A stretch of DNA of 64,000 nucleotides from Mycobacterium sp. Aquia_216 (GTDB lineage: Bacteria > Actinomycetota > Actinomycetes > Mycobacteriales > Mycobacteriaceae), in NCBI RefSeq assembly GCF_026723865.1, contig NZ_CP113529.1, positions 1,364,001 to 1,428,000 of the forward strand, given 5' to 3'. The position numbers and the translations under genes are program-made. Positions 25,675-34,426 of the stretch are shown here, in pieces (position 1 is the first letter of the stretch; each line of letters opens with the position of its first letter). The notes beneath the pieces are model-generated. The model worked only from the letters and a program-made list of their open reading frames with translations. It was not told the DNA's origin and made no database searches.

Positions 25675-26366
25675 ATGCGCGAGGGTTTCGCCGTTACGTC
25701 GACGATCTGTTGCGGGGACGCCGGCCAAAACCGTTTGCGCCCGACGACTTTGAGGCCGCACAGATCCGTACGGCGATCGAGTTGTGCGCAGCCGGACAGG
25801 GTGACGACGCTCCGCGCCAGGAATTCCTTGACGATCTGCACCGGCGCCTGGCCGAACAAATGTCCGGCGTCCCCGCGCAGCCTGTTCCCACGCCGAACAC
25901 GACGCGCCGTCAGGTCATCGTCGGTACGTCCGCCGCGGCGGCCGCCGCGGTCACCGCGGTCTCCATTGACCGGGCCGTGACGGGAAGCGTCACCGAAGGC
26001 CCCGCCGTCGCCGGGCAACTGACGCCCAATGATGGAAGCTGGCAACGGATCGCGGTCAGTTCGGACGTACCCGACGGGCGCATGCACGCGTTTGATCTCG
26101 GTTCGGTCAGCGGATTCGTCCGCCGCGTCGACGGCAAGCCGCAGGCCGTATCCGGAGTATGCACGCATCAGGGGTGCCGGTTGTGGTTCGACGCGCCGGA
26201 CGACAGATTGCGCTGCCCCTGCCATTCGACCTCGTTTTCTCCCGCGGGAGAGGTGCTCGCCCATCAACTGCCGATCGCGCCAAAGCCCTTGCCCAGATTG
26301 ATGGTTCGTGAGACGAATGGGGTCATCGAGGTGTTCGCCCCGCCGCACCCCGAACAGCCGGCCTAA
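25671..26366 (+). CDS. Membrane-anchored Rieske [2Fe-2S] protein, putative redox-responsive anti-sigma
   Basis: 231 aa. Residues 1-75 are soluble and charged (RRYVDDLLRGRRPKPF near the N-terminus). A twin-arginine motif TRRQVIVG (79-80) leads a single hydrophobic helix, residues ~82-98. The C-terminal domain is a Rieske fold with the cluster ligands CTHQGC (C164, H166) and CPCHSTSF (C182, H185), plus the disulfide cysteines C169 and C184. The unusually long N-terminus before the Tat motif would stay in the cytoplasm, where it could hold the co-translated sigma factor. The exterior cluster would sense redox state. The anti-sigma role is inference from topology and ATGA coupling; an ordinary electron-transfer role is the alternative. 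Confidence 0.8.
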   Translation: MNARGFRRYVDDLLRGRRPKPFAPDDFEAAQIRTAIELCAAGQGDDAPRQEFLDDLHRRLAEQMSGVPAQPVPTPNTTRRQVIVGTSAAAAAAVTAVSIDRAVTGSVTEGPAVAGQLTPNDGSWQRIAVSSDVPDGRMHAFDLGSVSGFVRRVDGKPQAVSGVCTHQGCRLWFDAPDDRLRCPCHSTSFSPAGEVLAHQLPIAPKPLPRLMVRETNGVIEVFAPPHPEQPA

Positions 26367-26369
26367 GCC

Positions 26370-26407
26370 GTGTGACACCCCTGCTATCAGATGGCATGAC
26401 TGCCATC
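26370..26407 (+). promoter_or_regulatory. Repeated ECF-like motif and dyad after the Rieske gene
   Basis: GTGTGAC-N6-GCTAT (26370-26387) resembles the motif upstream of the sigma gene. It is followed immediately by a perfect dyad GATGGCA-TGAC-TGCCATC (26390-26407). This could be a sigma-dependent promoter and operator for the decayed downstream gene, or the dyad could be a weak terminator (no T-tract). Confidence 0.35.
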
Positions 26408-26429
26408 ATGTTTCGAAAACACCGGGCCT

Positions 26430-26620
26430 TGGCTGCGGCTGGCGCGATACCCCGATCATCGTGTTCAGCCATATCCCGTTGTTCGCGATGTATCCGGATC
26501 GGGGCTGGGGCAGGCCAGCGTGTCGTCGGCTTTACCGAGCGTGGTTGGAACCCAGTGCCATATGCGGCGATCAGCGTGGGGCCGAAGTACTGACCGTGCT
26601 GCTGTTGACGCATTCGGGGC
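26430..26620 (+). pseudogene. Metallophosphoesterase remnant
   Basis: The frame at 26446-26511 reads DTPIIVFSHIPLFAMYPDRGW, which strongly resembles the metal-binding SHIPL/YPxWGWG core of bacterial metallophosphoesterases. Flanking homology is lost and no start or full domain remains; traces reading VLTVLLLTHSG follow in the same frame. It probably was a third gene downstream of the sigma/Rieske pair. Identification rests on a ~22-residue match, so confidence is limited. Confidence 0.4.
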
Positions 26621-26633
26621 TACCCCGCTGGCG

Positions 26634-27740
26634 TCAGGTTCGGGAGGCTTCGGAGAGCTGGGGAGCAGACCACTTCGGCGTGATTCGGGATTTGAGGGAC
26701 TGTGCGGGCTTCTCGATTAGGAACCAGCTCAGCGCGGCCAGCGGCAGCGTTGCGGTGGTCGTAATGACGAAGAACAGCAAGGGGTTCAAGCCGGCAAGCC
26801 CACTGACGGCCAGCAATTGCTGAGTCGGGGATGCATATATGTAGGTTCCGTAGGAAAGGTCTGTACGCAATCTCAACCGCTTGTTGCGGATCAACGAACC
26901 CGAAACGATGACGGCGTACGCCAGCGGAAGGCCACCGACCAGCCGGTAGTCGGGCAGCAGGCTCGACGCCAGAACGATGAGCACGCTCACCGCGACGAGC
27001 GACCACCGAGCGGGGATGACGTGTCGCCACTGATATAGCAGCGCCCCAGCCGAGAACATGATCGCGAAGCGCGCAGCTAGCTGCAAGTTGGTCCATTCCC
27101 CCGGGAAGGTAAGTGGTGGCAACAATGCTGCCCCAAGCACTGCGAGCGCAAAGATTGCCGGAGAAACCCAACGGCGATTAGCGAGTCCGATCAGGCCGAT
27201 GCCGGCAACGGCGAGATAGCACAGCACCTCCCATATCAGCGTCCAGGTAGAAGCGTTCCAGATCCCGGCGTCAGGCACCCCTCTCGGTGTCCCCGCGATA
27301 TCCAGCTGAAGCGCCGACAACAGTGTGCTGTTTTTCAAGACGTACTGGACTGGCGCACTGGACAATAGAAGCGGCGTAACCGCGCGACCCTGAATTGCCA
27401 GACTGAGCGGGGCGAACACGAAGGCGGTCACCACCAGGCAGACATAGAGCCCGGGGAGGATGCGACGAGCTCGAGCGAGGAGATAGTCACGCAGTTGAGG
27501 GTTCCGAAGCCAACTCGACGTGATCAAGAATCCCGAAAGCGCAAAGAACCCGTCAACCCCAACCGAGAAGAGAAGCTGGAGAAGCGGCTTGGACGACACG
27601 CTGTGGCCGGTGACGGAGAAGGAATGCCACAGAATTACCTCAGCCGCCAACGCCAACCGGAAAGCGTTCAGTGCGTTCCGTCTTGGATCGAATACCTGCG
27701 CCAGTTTCGTGCGCGGTCGCGCCGCCGTCCCATATCCCAT
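26634..27740 (-). CDS. Membrane acyltransferase, acyltransferase_3 family
   Basis: 368 aa, second intact paralog. It has KLAQVFDPRRNALNAFRLAL at the N-terminus, the conserved His in VILWHSFSV, VGVDGFFALSGFLITSSWL, RARRILPGLYVCLV, and the terminal TM with LPLAALSWFLIEKPAQSLKSR. About ten membrane helices. It probably transfers an acyl group to a surface sugar or glycolipid. Unlike the paralog at 23263 it ends normally, shortly after the last helix. The start at 27740 is the only one available in frame that keeps the N-terminal motif. Confidence 0.9.
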   Translation of the reverse strand: MGYGTAARPRTKLAQVFDPRRNALNAFRLALAAEVILWHSFSVTGHSVSSKPLLQLLFSVGVDGFFALSGFLITSSWLRNPQLRDYLLARARRILPGLYVCLVVTAFVFAPLSLAIQGRAVTPLLLSSAPVQYVLKNSTLLSALQLDIAGTPRGVPDAGIWNASTWTLIWEVLCYLAVAGIGLIGLANRRWVSPAIFALAVLGAALLPPLTFPGEWTNLQLAARFAIMFSAGALLYQWRHVIPARWSLVAVSVLIVLASSLLPDYRLVGGLPLAYAVIVSGSLIRNKRLRLRTDLSYGTYIYASPTQQLLAVSGLAGLNPLLFFVITTTATLPLAALSWFLIEKPAQSLKSRITPKWSAPQLSEASRT

Positions 27741-27817
27741 GTGGCGCCATCATAACGTGATTGTCGGGGTCGGCTCGGCGTGCGGTGGGAAAACCTTTGG
27801 TGCAGCAACGACAGCGA

Positions 27818-28284
27818 CTAGGCGGGCTGCTCGGCTTCAGCGAGCTCAGAGCCGGACCGCTTCCGCTTGAGTCGCGACTTCAGCGACTGAGACGGCTTCT
27901 CTATCAGAAACCAGCTCAGCGCGGCCAGCGGCAGGGTCGCTACCGTCGCAACGATCGCGAACACGAATGGATTCAGACTGACCAGCCCGCAGATCACCAG
28001 CAACTGCTGGCGGAAGCGCGTAAACGTAGGTGCCATGGACAGGTTGGCAACCGTGAGTAATTGTTGTGAACCAGCGCACCGGAAACGTAGCGAGCGGAAT
28101 CGCGCCAAGAGACGGTAATCGGGCAGCAGCCCGGCTGCGAGAACGACAACCACGCTCACCGCGACGAGTGACCATCGAGCCCCGACCCGTGACGGCCAAG
28201 GAGTGCCAGAGGATCACCTCGGCCGCCAGCATCAACCGGAAGGCGTCCAGTGCATTTTTCCGCGGATCCGAATGCCTGTCCTAG
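27818..28284 (-). pseudogene. Decayed acyltransferase_3 paralog
   Basis: The N-terminal piece KNALDAFRLMLAAEVILWHS near 28170-28260 (without a start) jumps directly, in another frame, to RWSLVAVSVVVVLAAGLLPD and then PFVFAIVATVATLPLAALSW and FLIEKPSQSLKSRLKRK. About 500 bp encoding the central helices is missing. The TM segment around SYGTYxYA is also scrambled by frameshifts (visible as MAPTFTRFRQQ). Clearly a dead copy of its two flanking neighbours. Confidence 0.8.
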
Positions 28285-29370
28285 TCACGAACGGCCGGCT
28301 TCGGAAAGCTCGGAGCCCGACCACTTCCGCTTGAGCCGCGTTTTGAAAGACTGCGCGGGCTTCTCTATCAGGAACCAGCTCAGCGCGGCCAGCGGTATGA
28401 CGGCCAACGTCGAAAGTCCGGCGAATACAACCGGATTCAGCGTCGCGAGCCCACAGCTTGCCAGCAATTGCTGAGTCGGGAATGCGTAGATGTAGACGCC
28501 GTAGGAGAGATCCGTGCGCAATCTCAAGCGCTCGTTGTGGATCATGGTGGCCGAAACGACGACGGCGTATGCCAGCGGAAGTGCAGCGACCACTCTGTAA
28601 TCGGGTAGCAAAGCGGCGGCGGCGATCACGATGACCACGCTCACCGCGACTAGTGACCACCGAGCGGGAATCACGTCGCGCCATTGATACAGCAGCGCAC
28701 CTGCCGCGAACATGATGGCGGATCGGATGGCGAGCTGCGGGATGGTCCACACTCCCGGGAAGGTCAGCGGCGGCACCAACGTCGCGCCAATCGCCGCCAC
28801 CCCCAGCAGCACTGGCGAAACCCACCGGCGAGTGGCCAGCCCGGCCAACCCGAGGCCAGCGACGGCGAGATAACACATCAGCTCCCAGATCAGCGACCAC
28901 AGCGAAGCGTTCCAGCCGCCGTCGGCAAAGGGCACACCGACCGGTGTTCCGCCGACGTAATGCTGGATGTAGGCCACCGCACTGTTCTTCAGGACGTACT
29001 CGATCGGCGCGAAGGACGTCAGCAGCTTCGCCGCCGAACCGCCTGTGATCGCCACATTGAGCGGAGCGAACACGAACGCGGTGACGATCAGGCAGACGTA
29101 GAACCCTGGCAGGATCCGCAGCGCTCGAGCGGTGAGGAAGTCACGCAGTTTCGGATCGTTGAGCCAACTCGCGGTGATCAGGAATCCGGAGATCGCGAAG
29201 AATCCGTCGACGCCCACCGAGAACATGAGCTGAAGCAGCGCGTGCGGCGGCAGGTGGCCCGTGATCGGCCAGGAGTGAAACAGCATGACCTCGGCGGCCA
29301 GCAACAGCCGAAACAGGTTCAGTGCGTTGCGTCGTGGATCGAACACCTGCGCCAGCTTCATGTGTCCCAT
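28285..29370 (-). CDS. Membrane acyltransferase, acyltransferase_3 family
   Basis: 361 aa; translation may begin at ATG 29361 (MKLAQVFDP), matching the paralog starts, rather than 29370. The conserved His is in VMLFHSWPI, followed by VGVDGFFAISGFLITASWL, RALRILPGFYVCLIV, and WFLIEKPAQSFKTRLKRKW near the end. About ten membrane helices. It lies 116 bp from rmlC in the same orientation. With rmlB/rmlC making dTDP-rhamnose nearby, acylation of a rhamnose-containing glycolipid or polysaccharide is a reasonable but unproven idea. Confidence 0.9.
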   Translation of the reverse strand: MGHMKLAQVFDPRRNALNLFRLLLAAEVMLFHSWPITGHLPPHALLQLMFSVGVDGFFAISGFLITASWLNDPKLRDFLTARALRILPGFYVCLIVTAFVFAPLNVAITGGSAAKLLTSFAPIEYVLKNSAVAYIQHYVGGTPVGVPFADGGWNASLWSLIWELMCYLAVAGLGLAGLATRRWVSPVLLGVAAIGATLVPPLTFPGVWTIPQLAIRSAIMFAAGALLYQWRDVIPARWSLVAVSVVIVIAAAALLPDYRVVAALPLAYAVVVSATMIHNERLRLRTDLSYGVYIYAFPTQQLLASCGLATLNPVVFAGLSTLAVIPLAALSWFLIEKPAQSFKTRLKRKWSGSELSEAGRS

Positions 29371-29486
29371 CCGTATCTGTCGTCGACTGCGCGTAGCGGC
29401 CAGAATTTCCCCGCGGAATCCCCAAGGTAGTCGATGAGTCCCGACAAACGCGGGTTCGATGTCAGCCCGACGTTGCTGTGACTATC

Positions 29487-30098
29487 TCAGCCTTTATTGC
29501 GCAAATCCCCGACGAATTTCTGCGTCTCTTCCCAGGTGGGTAGCAGGCCCGCCGCGCGTACCTCGTCGAAACTGGGGGCGGCGGCGTCGCGATCGGACAA
29601 ATTCGGGGCGGCGCCGTCAGCCAGCGGCCAGTCGATGCCCAGGGTCGGGTCGGTGGCCAGGATGGTGTGTTCTCGCTGCGGGTTGTATTCCGCCGAGCAT
29701 AAGTACATGACGGTCGAATTGTCCTGCAGCGCAAGGAAACCGTGCCCGAGCCCTTCCGAGACATAGATGGACCTGCGGTCCTTGTCGTCGAGCAAAACCG
29801 AGTCCCATTGGAGGAACGTCGGTGAGCCGACCCGGACGTCGACCACCACGTCGAGGACCGAGCCGTGCACGCAGGTCACATATTTGGCCTGGCTGGGTGG
29901 TACCTGGGCAAAGTGCACACCCCGCAGCACGCCGGCCGCCGACGTCGAGCAGTTGGCTTGCCGCAGATCCAACCGATGATCCGCGAAGCCCTTGAACCCC
30001 CGGTCGGTAAACCATTCGAAGAAGGTGCCGCGGGAATCGCCATGAATCTTCGGGGTGATTTCCCACGCGCCGGGGACTTTGAGTTCGCGGGCTTCCAT
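29487..30098 (-). CDS. rmlC: dTDP-4-dehydrorhamnose 3,5-epimerase
   Basis: 203 aa cupin-fold epimerase, like Rv3465. Catalytic His in VLRGVHFAQ, substrate-binding RGTFFEWF and QANCSTSAAGV, the Tyr/Asp region GLGHGFLALQDNSTVMYLCS, and the C-terminal LGIDWPL. It catalyses the third step of dTDP-L-rhamnose synthesis, needed for the arabinogalactan-peptidoglycan linker. It starts 1 bp after the rmlB stop, so the two are coupled. Confidence 0.95.
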   Translation of the reverse strand: MEARELKVPGAWEITPKIHGDSRGTFFEWFTDRGFKGFADHRLDLRQANCSTSAAGVLRGVHFAQVPPSQAKYVTCVHGSVLDVVVDVRVGSPTFLQWDSVLLDDKDRRSIYVSEGLGHGFLALQDNSTVMYLCSAEYNPQREHTILATDPTLGIDWPLADGAAPNLSDRDAAAPSFDEVRAAGLLPTWEETQKFVGDLRNKG

Positions 30099-30099
30099 C

Positions 30100-31104
<1,005 letters not shown>

Positions 31105-31121
31105 CTAACCGAGGGTCCCGG

Positions 31122-31988
31122 TCAGCTGGCGGGGGTTAGCCCAAGCGGCCCGGCCAGTTCCCTCAGCGAGGGCAGGAGTGTTTCTGCGTTGTAGCCGCCC
31201 AGCACCTGGATGGCCACGTGATCGGCACCGGCCTCCAGGTGCTCGTTGAGACGCTTCACGATCGCCTCCGGGGTGCCGTAGGCCACCACCGCGTCGATCA
31301 GCTTGTCGCTGCCCGGCTTGCGCACATCGCTTTCGGTGAAGCCCAGCCGCAGCCAGTTGTTCACATAGTTGCTCAGCCCCAGGTAGTGCTCGACGATCTG
31401 GCGTCCCGCGGCGCGCGCTTCGTCGCGGTCGGTGGTCAGCACCACCTTGTGCTCCGGGGCCAAGAACACCGTGTTGCCCAGCTGGTCGCGCGCCTTGGCC
31501 GTGTGCTCCGGCGTGGTCAGGTACGGGTGGGCGCCGGCGCTGCGTTCCGCGGACAGCGCCAACACCTTGGGCCCCAGCGCCGCGAGCACCCGCCGGCTGG
31601 TCGGCACCAGCGCCTCGTCCAGGGCATCGAGGTAACCGACCAGTGCGGCGTACGGCTTGGCGTACTCCTGGGTGTGCTCGGGGTGGCCCACTCCGAGACC
31701 GAGCAAAAACCGTCCGGGGTAAGCACCTTCGACGCGTTTGAAGGACTCGGCGACCGGTGTTGCCGCCGCCGTCCAGATGTTGACGATCCCGGTGGCCAGC
31801 TGCAGCGAGCTGGTCTGCGCCAATGCCGGTTCCACCCAGGCCAGCTCGGCGTCCGGTGACCCCCCGATCCACGCGGCGGGGTACCCCAGCGCTTCGATCT
31901 CGGCCGCCAGTTCGGGTGTGACCGAACGAGTGGGCAGCCACACCCCGTAACGGCCGAGGTTGGGCTTGAGCGATACGGCGTCTGTCAT
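31122..31988 (-). CDS. LLM-class F420-dependent oxidoreductase
   Basis: 288 aa luciferase-like TIM barrel, related to Rv3463. Visible: GYPAAWIGGSPDAELAWVEP, LQLATGIVNIWTAA, YPGRFLLGLGVGHPEHTQEY (the cofactor/phosphate loop), and the mycobacterial-type ERSAGAHPYLTTPEHTA. Such enzymes use reduced F420 (or FMN); the substrate is unknown. It is 22 bp downstream of a paralog sharing most of these blocks, so a tandem duplication is likely. Part of the run leading to rmlB. Confidence 0.88.
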   Translation of the reverse strand: MTDAVSLKPNLGRYGVWLPTRSVTPELAAEIEALGYPAAWIGGSPDAELAWVEPALAQTSSLQLATGIVNIWTAAATPVAESFKRVEGAYPGRFLLGLGVGHPEHTQEYAKPYAALVGYLDALDEALVPTSRRVLAALGPKVLALSAERSAGAHPYLTTPEHTAKARDQLGNTVFLAPEHKVVLTTDRDEARAAGRQIVEHYLGLSNYVNNWLRLGFTESDVRKPGSDKLIDAVVAYGTPEAIVKRLNEHLEAGADHVAIQVLGGYNAETLLPSLRELAGPLGLTPAS

Positions 31989-32010
31989 CGAGGTTTGCCT
32001 CCGCGGTTGG

Positions 32011-32862
32011 TTACGAGCGGTTCAGTCCCAGCGGCCCCGCTAGTTCAGCCAGCGCCGAAACCAGGTTTTCATCTTTGGTGAGGACCTGCACGGGCACGTG
32101 GTCGGCGCCGGCGGCGAGGTGCTCGTTCAGCCGCGCCGCGATCTGGTCCACAGTGCCATAGGCCACCACCGCGTCGACCAGCCGGTCGCTGCCCGGCCGC
32201 ACGACTTCGTCGTCGGCAAAGCCCGAGCGTTTCCAGTTGTTGCGGTAGTTGGCCAGGTTGAAGTACATGTCCAGGGCCTGGCGTCCGACCGCCCGAGCCT
32301 TGTCCGCGTCGGTGGTCAGCACCACCTTGTGTTCGGGTGCCAGAAACGCCGACGGACCGATCAGCTCGCGTGCGTGTGCGGTGTGCTCGGGAGTGGTCAG
32401 GTAGGGATGCGCGCCGGCGCTGCGTTGCGCCGAGAGTCCCAGGACCCGCGGGCCCAGGGCCGCCACCACTCGGCGATGCGCGGGCACCCCGTACTCGTCG
32501 AGTGAGTCCAGGTACTCGACCAGGGCGTCGTAGGGCTTGCGGTAATCACTGATCATCTCGCGGTGGCCGACACCGATCCCGAGCAGGAAGCGGCCCGGGT
32601 AGGCCTTGTCGATCCGGTGGAACGACTCCGATACCGCCTTGGCCGCCGCGGTCCAAATGTTCACGATCCCGGTGGCCACCTGCAACGTCGTCGTCGCTTC
32701 CAGAATGGGCTCCACCCATTCCAGCTCGGCAGGCGGCGAACCGCCCACCCAGACGGCTCCGTAGCCCAGGGACTCGATTTCCTTGGCTTGCTGGGGCGTT
32801 ACGCCACGTCCGAACACTCCGAACCGGCCGAGATTGGGTTTGCTTGCAGCTGCGTCGGTCAT
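32011..32862 (-). CDS. LLM-class F420-dependent oxidoreductase
   Basis: 283 aa paralog of the gene at 31122. Conserved blocks: PNLGRFGVFGRGVTPQQAKEI, YGAVWVGGSPPAELEWVEP, LQVATGIVNIWTAAAKAV, YPGRFLLGIGVGHREMISDY and QRSAGAHPYLTTPEHTA. Its N-terminal strand is one or two residues shorter than its partner's. The tandem pair sits between the two-component genes and rmlB. Which of the two corresponds to Rv3463 cannot be settled from sequence alone. Confidence 0.88.
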   Translation of the reverse strand: MTDAAASKPNLGRFGVFGRGVTPQQAKEIESLGYGAVWVGGSPPAELEWVEPILEATTTLQVATGIVNIWTAAAKAVSESFHRIDKAYPGRFLLGIGVGHREMISDYRKPYDALVEYLDSLDEYGVPAHRRVVAALGPRVLGLSAQRSAGAHPYLTTPEHTAHARELIGPSAFLAPEHKVVLTTDADKARAVGRQALDMYFNLANYRNNWKRSGFADDEVVRPGSDRLVDAVVAYGTVDQIAARLNEHLAAGADHVPVQVLTKDENLVSALAELAGPLGLNRS

Positions 32863-32900
32863 GCCGTCTCTAACCCGGCCCGTGGTGACGCTATTCCACG

Positions 32901-34412
32901 CTATTGCGGCTCGTCTTCATCCACGTCTTCGTCGGTGACGGCGACGTCCGCGACGGGCGGCTTCTCCAGCGGCAGCAGCACGATGAACCGGGTATCGCCG
33001 GGCACCGACTCCACCCGCAGATCGCCGCGGTGTTTCTTGACGACGATGTTGAACGCGAGATCCAGCCCGAGGCCGGTGCCCTCCCCGAACGGCTTGGTGG
33101 TGAAGAACGGCTCGAAGATGTGCTCGCGGATATCGGCCGGGACTCCCGGCCCGGTGTCACAGATTTCCACCCGGGCCATGTTCTCGCCGTATCGGCAGGT
33201 GCGGACGGTCAGGGTGCCACCCGTGTCGCGCATCGCGGCGATCGCGTTGTCGATGATGTTGGTCCATACCTGATTGAGATCGCCCGGATAGCAAGGGATT
33301 TCAGGAAGCGATTTGTCGAAATCCTTCACCAGGCTGATCGCTTTGCCGTCCTTGCCGCCGTCCTTGGTCAATCGGTCGGCGAACATCACCAGCGTGCTGT
33401 ACAGCAGGTCGTGCACGTTGGCCACCTGGAAGGGGGCCCGATCCATTTGCGAATACTGCTTGGCGTCGGCGACCAGTGCCGAGATCCGTTTGCTGGCTTC
33501 CAGAATCTGGTTCATCAGCAGTTCGCTTTCGATGGTGTAGTTGATCCATCGGATCGCTTGCTCCAACGACGCCGATGCGAGCTCGTCGGTGACCGTGGAT
33601 ATCCGCTCCAGCCACGCGGTGTCGACACCGCCCTCGACGAACGTCGGCGCGATGTCCCATCCGCCGTCGATGCCGTGGTCCTCTAGCCAGTCGCCCACGG
33701 CGTCCTCGCGGTCGGAGGTCTCGAGCGCGCTCAGGTGCTGCGACGCCGATTTGGTGACCTGCTCGGCGACCCGCTCCTGCAACCGCACCAACGCGCTCAA
33801 CGCCTCGGGCGTGACGGTGCCGTCGGCGAGCATCGCCAGCTTTTGCCGCATGTTGGCCACTCGTTCGCGCAGGTCCGACGCGGCCCGTGAGATCGCCGCG
33901 GCCGGATTGTTGAGCTGATGGGTGAGCCCGGCCGACAGCCGTCCCAACGCCAGCAGCTTCTCCCGGTTGTCGATGATCCGGCGGGTCCGGTCGGTGCCGA
34001 CGGCGATCCCGTCGAGCAGGTGGACCGCCATCGGGAACTGGTCGCGCATGAACTGCGCGAAGATCGGCGCGTCCATCACGAAGAAGCGCGACGGCTTGGT
34101 CACGTGGACCGAGGCGTCGTAGCTCTTCTGTGCCCCGCCGGTGAACGCCCGCCAGGCGCCGCAATACACGCCGCGTTGCGAGGTGCGGTTGGTTTCGATG
34201 TCCTGCCCGCCGGAGAGCTTGGACATCATCAGCTCGCCCTCGATCAGCACGTAGAAGCACGTCGCCGGCTCGCCCTCGACGCAGATGGGGCCCACCGGAT
34301 AGTTCGCGATGTGCCCCTGGCTACACAACACCGCGAGCTGTTCGTCGGTCAGGGCCTCGAACAGGAACAGGCTGCGCAGTTCGTCGGGCTCACACGGCGT
34401 CTTGGCGGTCAT
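32901..34412 (-). CDS. Histidine kinase with N-terminal cyclic-nucleotide-binding-type domain
   Basis: 503 aa, soluble (no membrane helix). Residues ~15-130 form a cNMP-binding beta-barrel (YPVGPICVEGEPATCFYVLIEGEL), though the usual phosphate-binding RxA signature is not clear. The H-box is LGRLSAGLTHQLNNP with His165. A long helical stretch follows, then the N-box NIIDNAIAAM, G1 DTGPGVPA, the F-box FEPFFTTKPFG and G2 EGTGLGLDLA. The acidic tail TDEDVDEDEP is unusual. It is 14 bp downstream of the REC-flavoprotein gene, its evident partner. The signal is unknown; a cytosolic ligand or redox input is plausible. Confidence 0.9.
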   Translation of the reverse strand: MTAKTPCEPDELRSLFLFEALTDEQLAVLCSQGHIANYPVGPICVEGEPATCFYVLIEGELMMSKLSGGQDIETNRTSQRGVYCGAWRAFTGGAQKSYDASVHVTKPSRFFVMDAPIFAQFMRDQFPMAVHLLDGIAVGTDRTRRIIDNREKLLALGRLSAGLTHQLNNPAAAISRAASDLRERVANMRQKLAMLADGTVTPEALSALVRLQERVAEQVTKSASQHLSALETSDREDAVGDWLEDHGIDGGWDIAPTFVEGGVDTAWLERISTVTDELASASLEQAIRWINYTIESELLMNQILEASKRISALVADAKQYSQMDRAPFQVANVHDLLYSTLVMFADRLTKDGGKDGKAISLVKDFDKSLPEIPCYPGDLNQVWTNIIDNAIAAMRDTGGTLTVRTCRYGENMARVEICDTGPGVPADIREHIFEPFFTTKPFGEGTGLGLDLAFNIVVKKHRGDLRVESVPGDTRFIVLLPLEKPPVADVAVTDEDVDEDEPQ

Positions 34413-34426
34413 GACGTGCGCCCCTT

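Noticed and set aside
29435..29480. tRNA-like T-arm (GGTTCGA) between acyltransferase and rmlC
   Set aside because: The flanking bases do not pair into T, anticodon or acceptor stems; no tRNA was found anywhere in the window.
31105..31941. 278-aa minus-strand frame
   Set aside because: Frame-shifted shadow of the LLM oxidoreductase at 31122-31988; rich in Arg/Gly with no motif.
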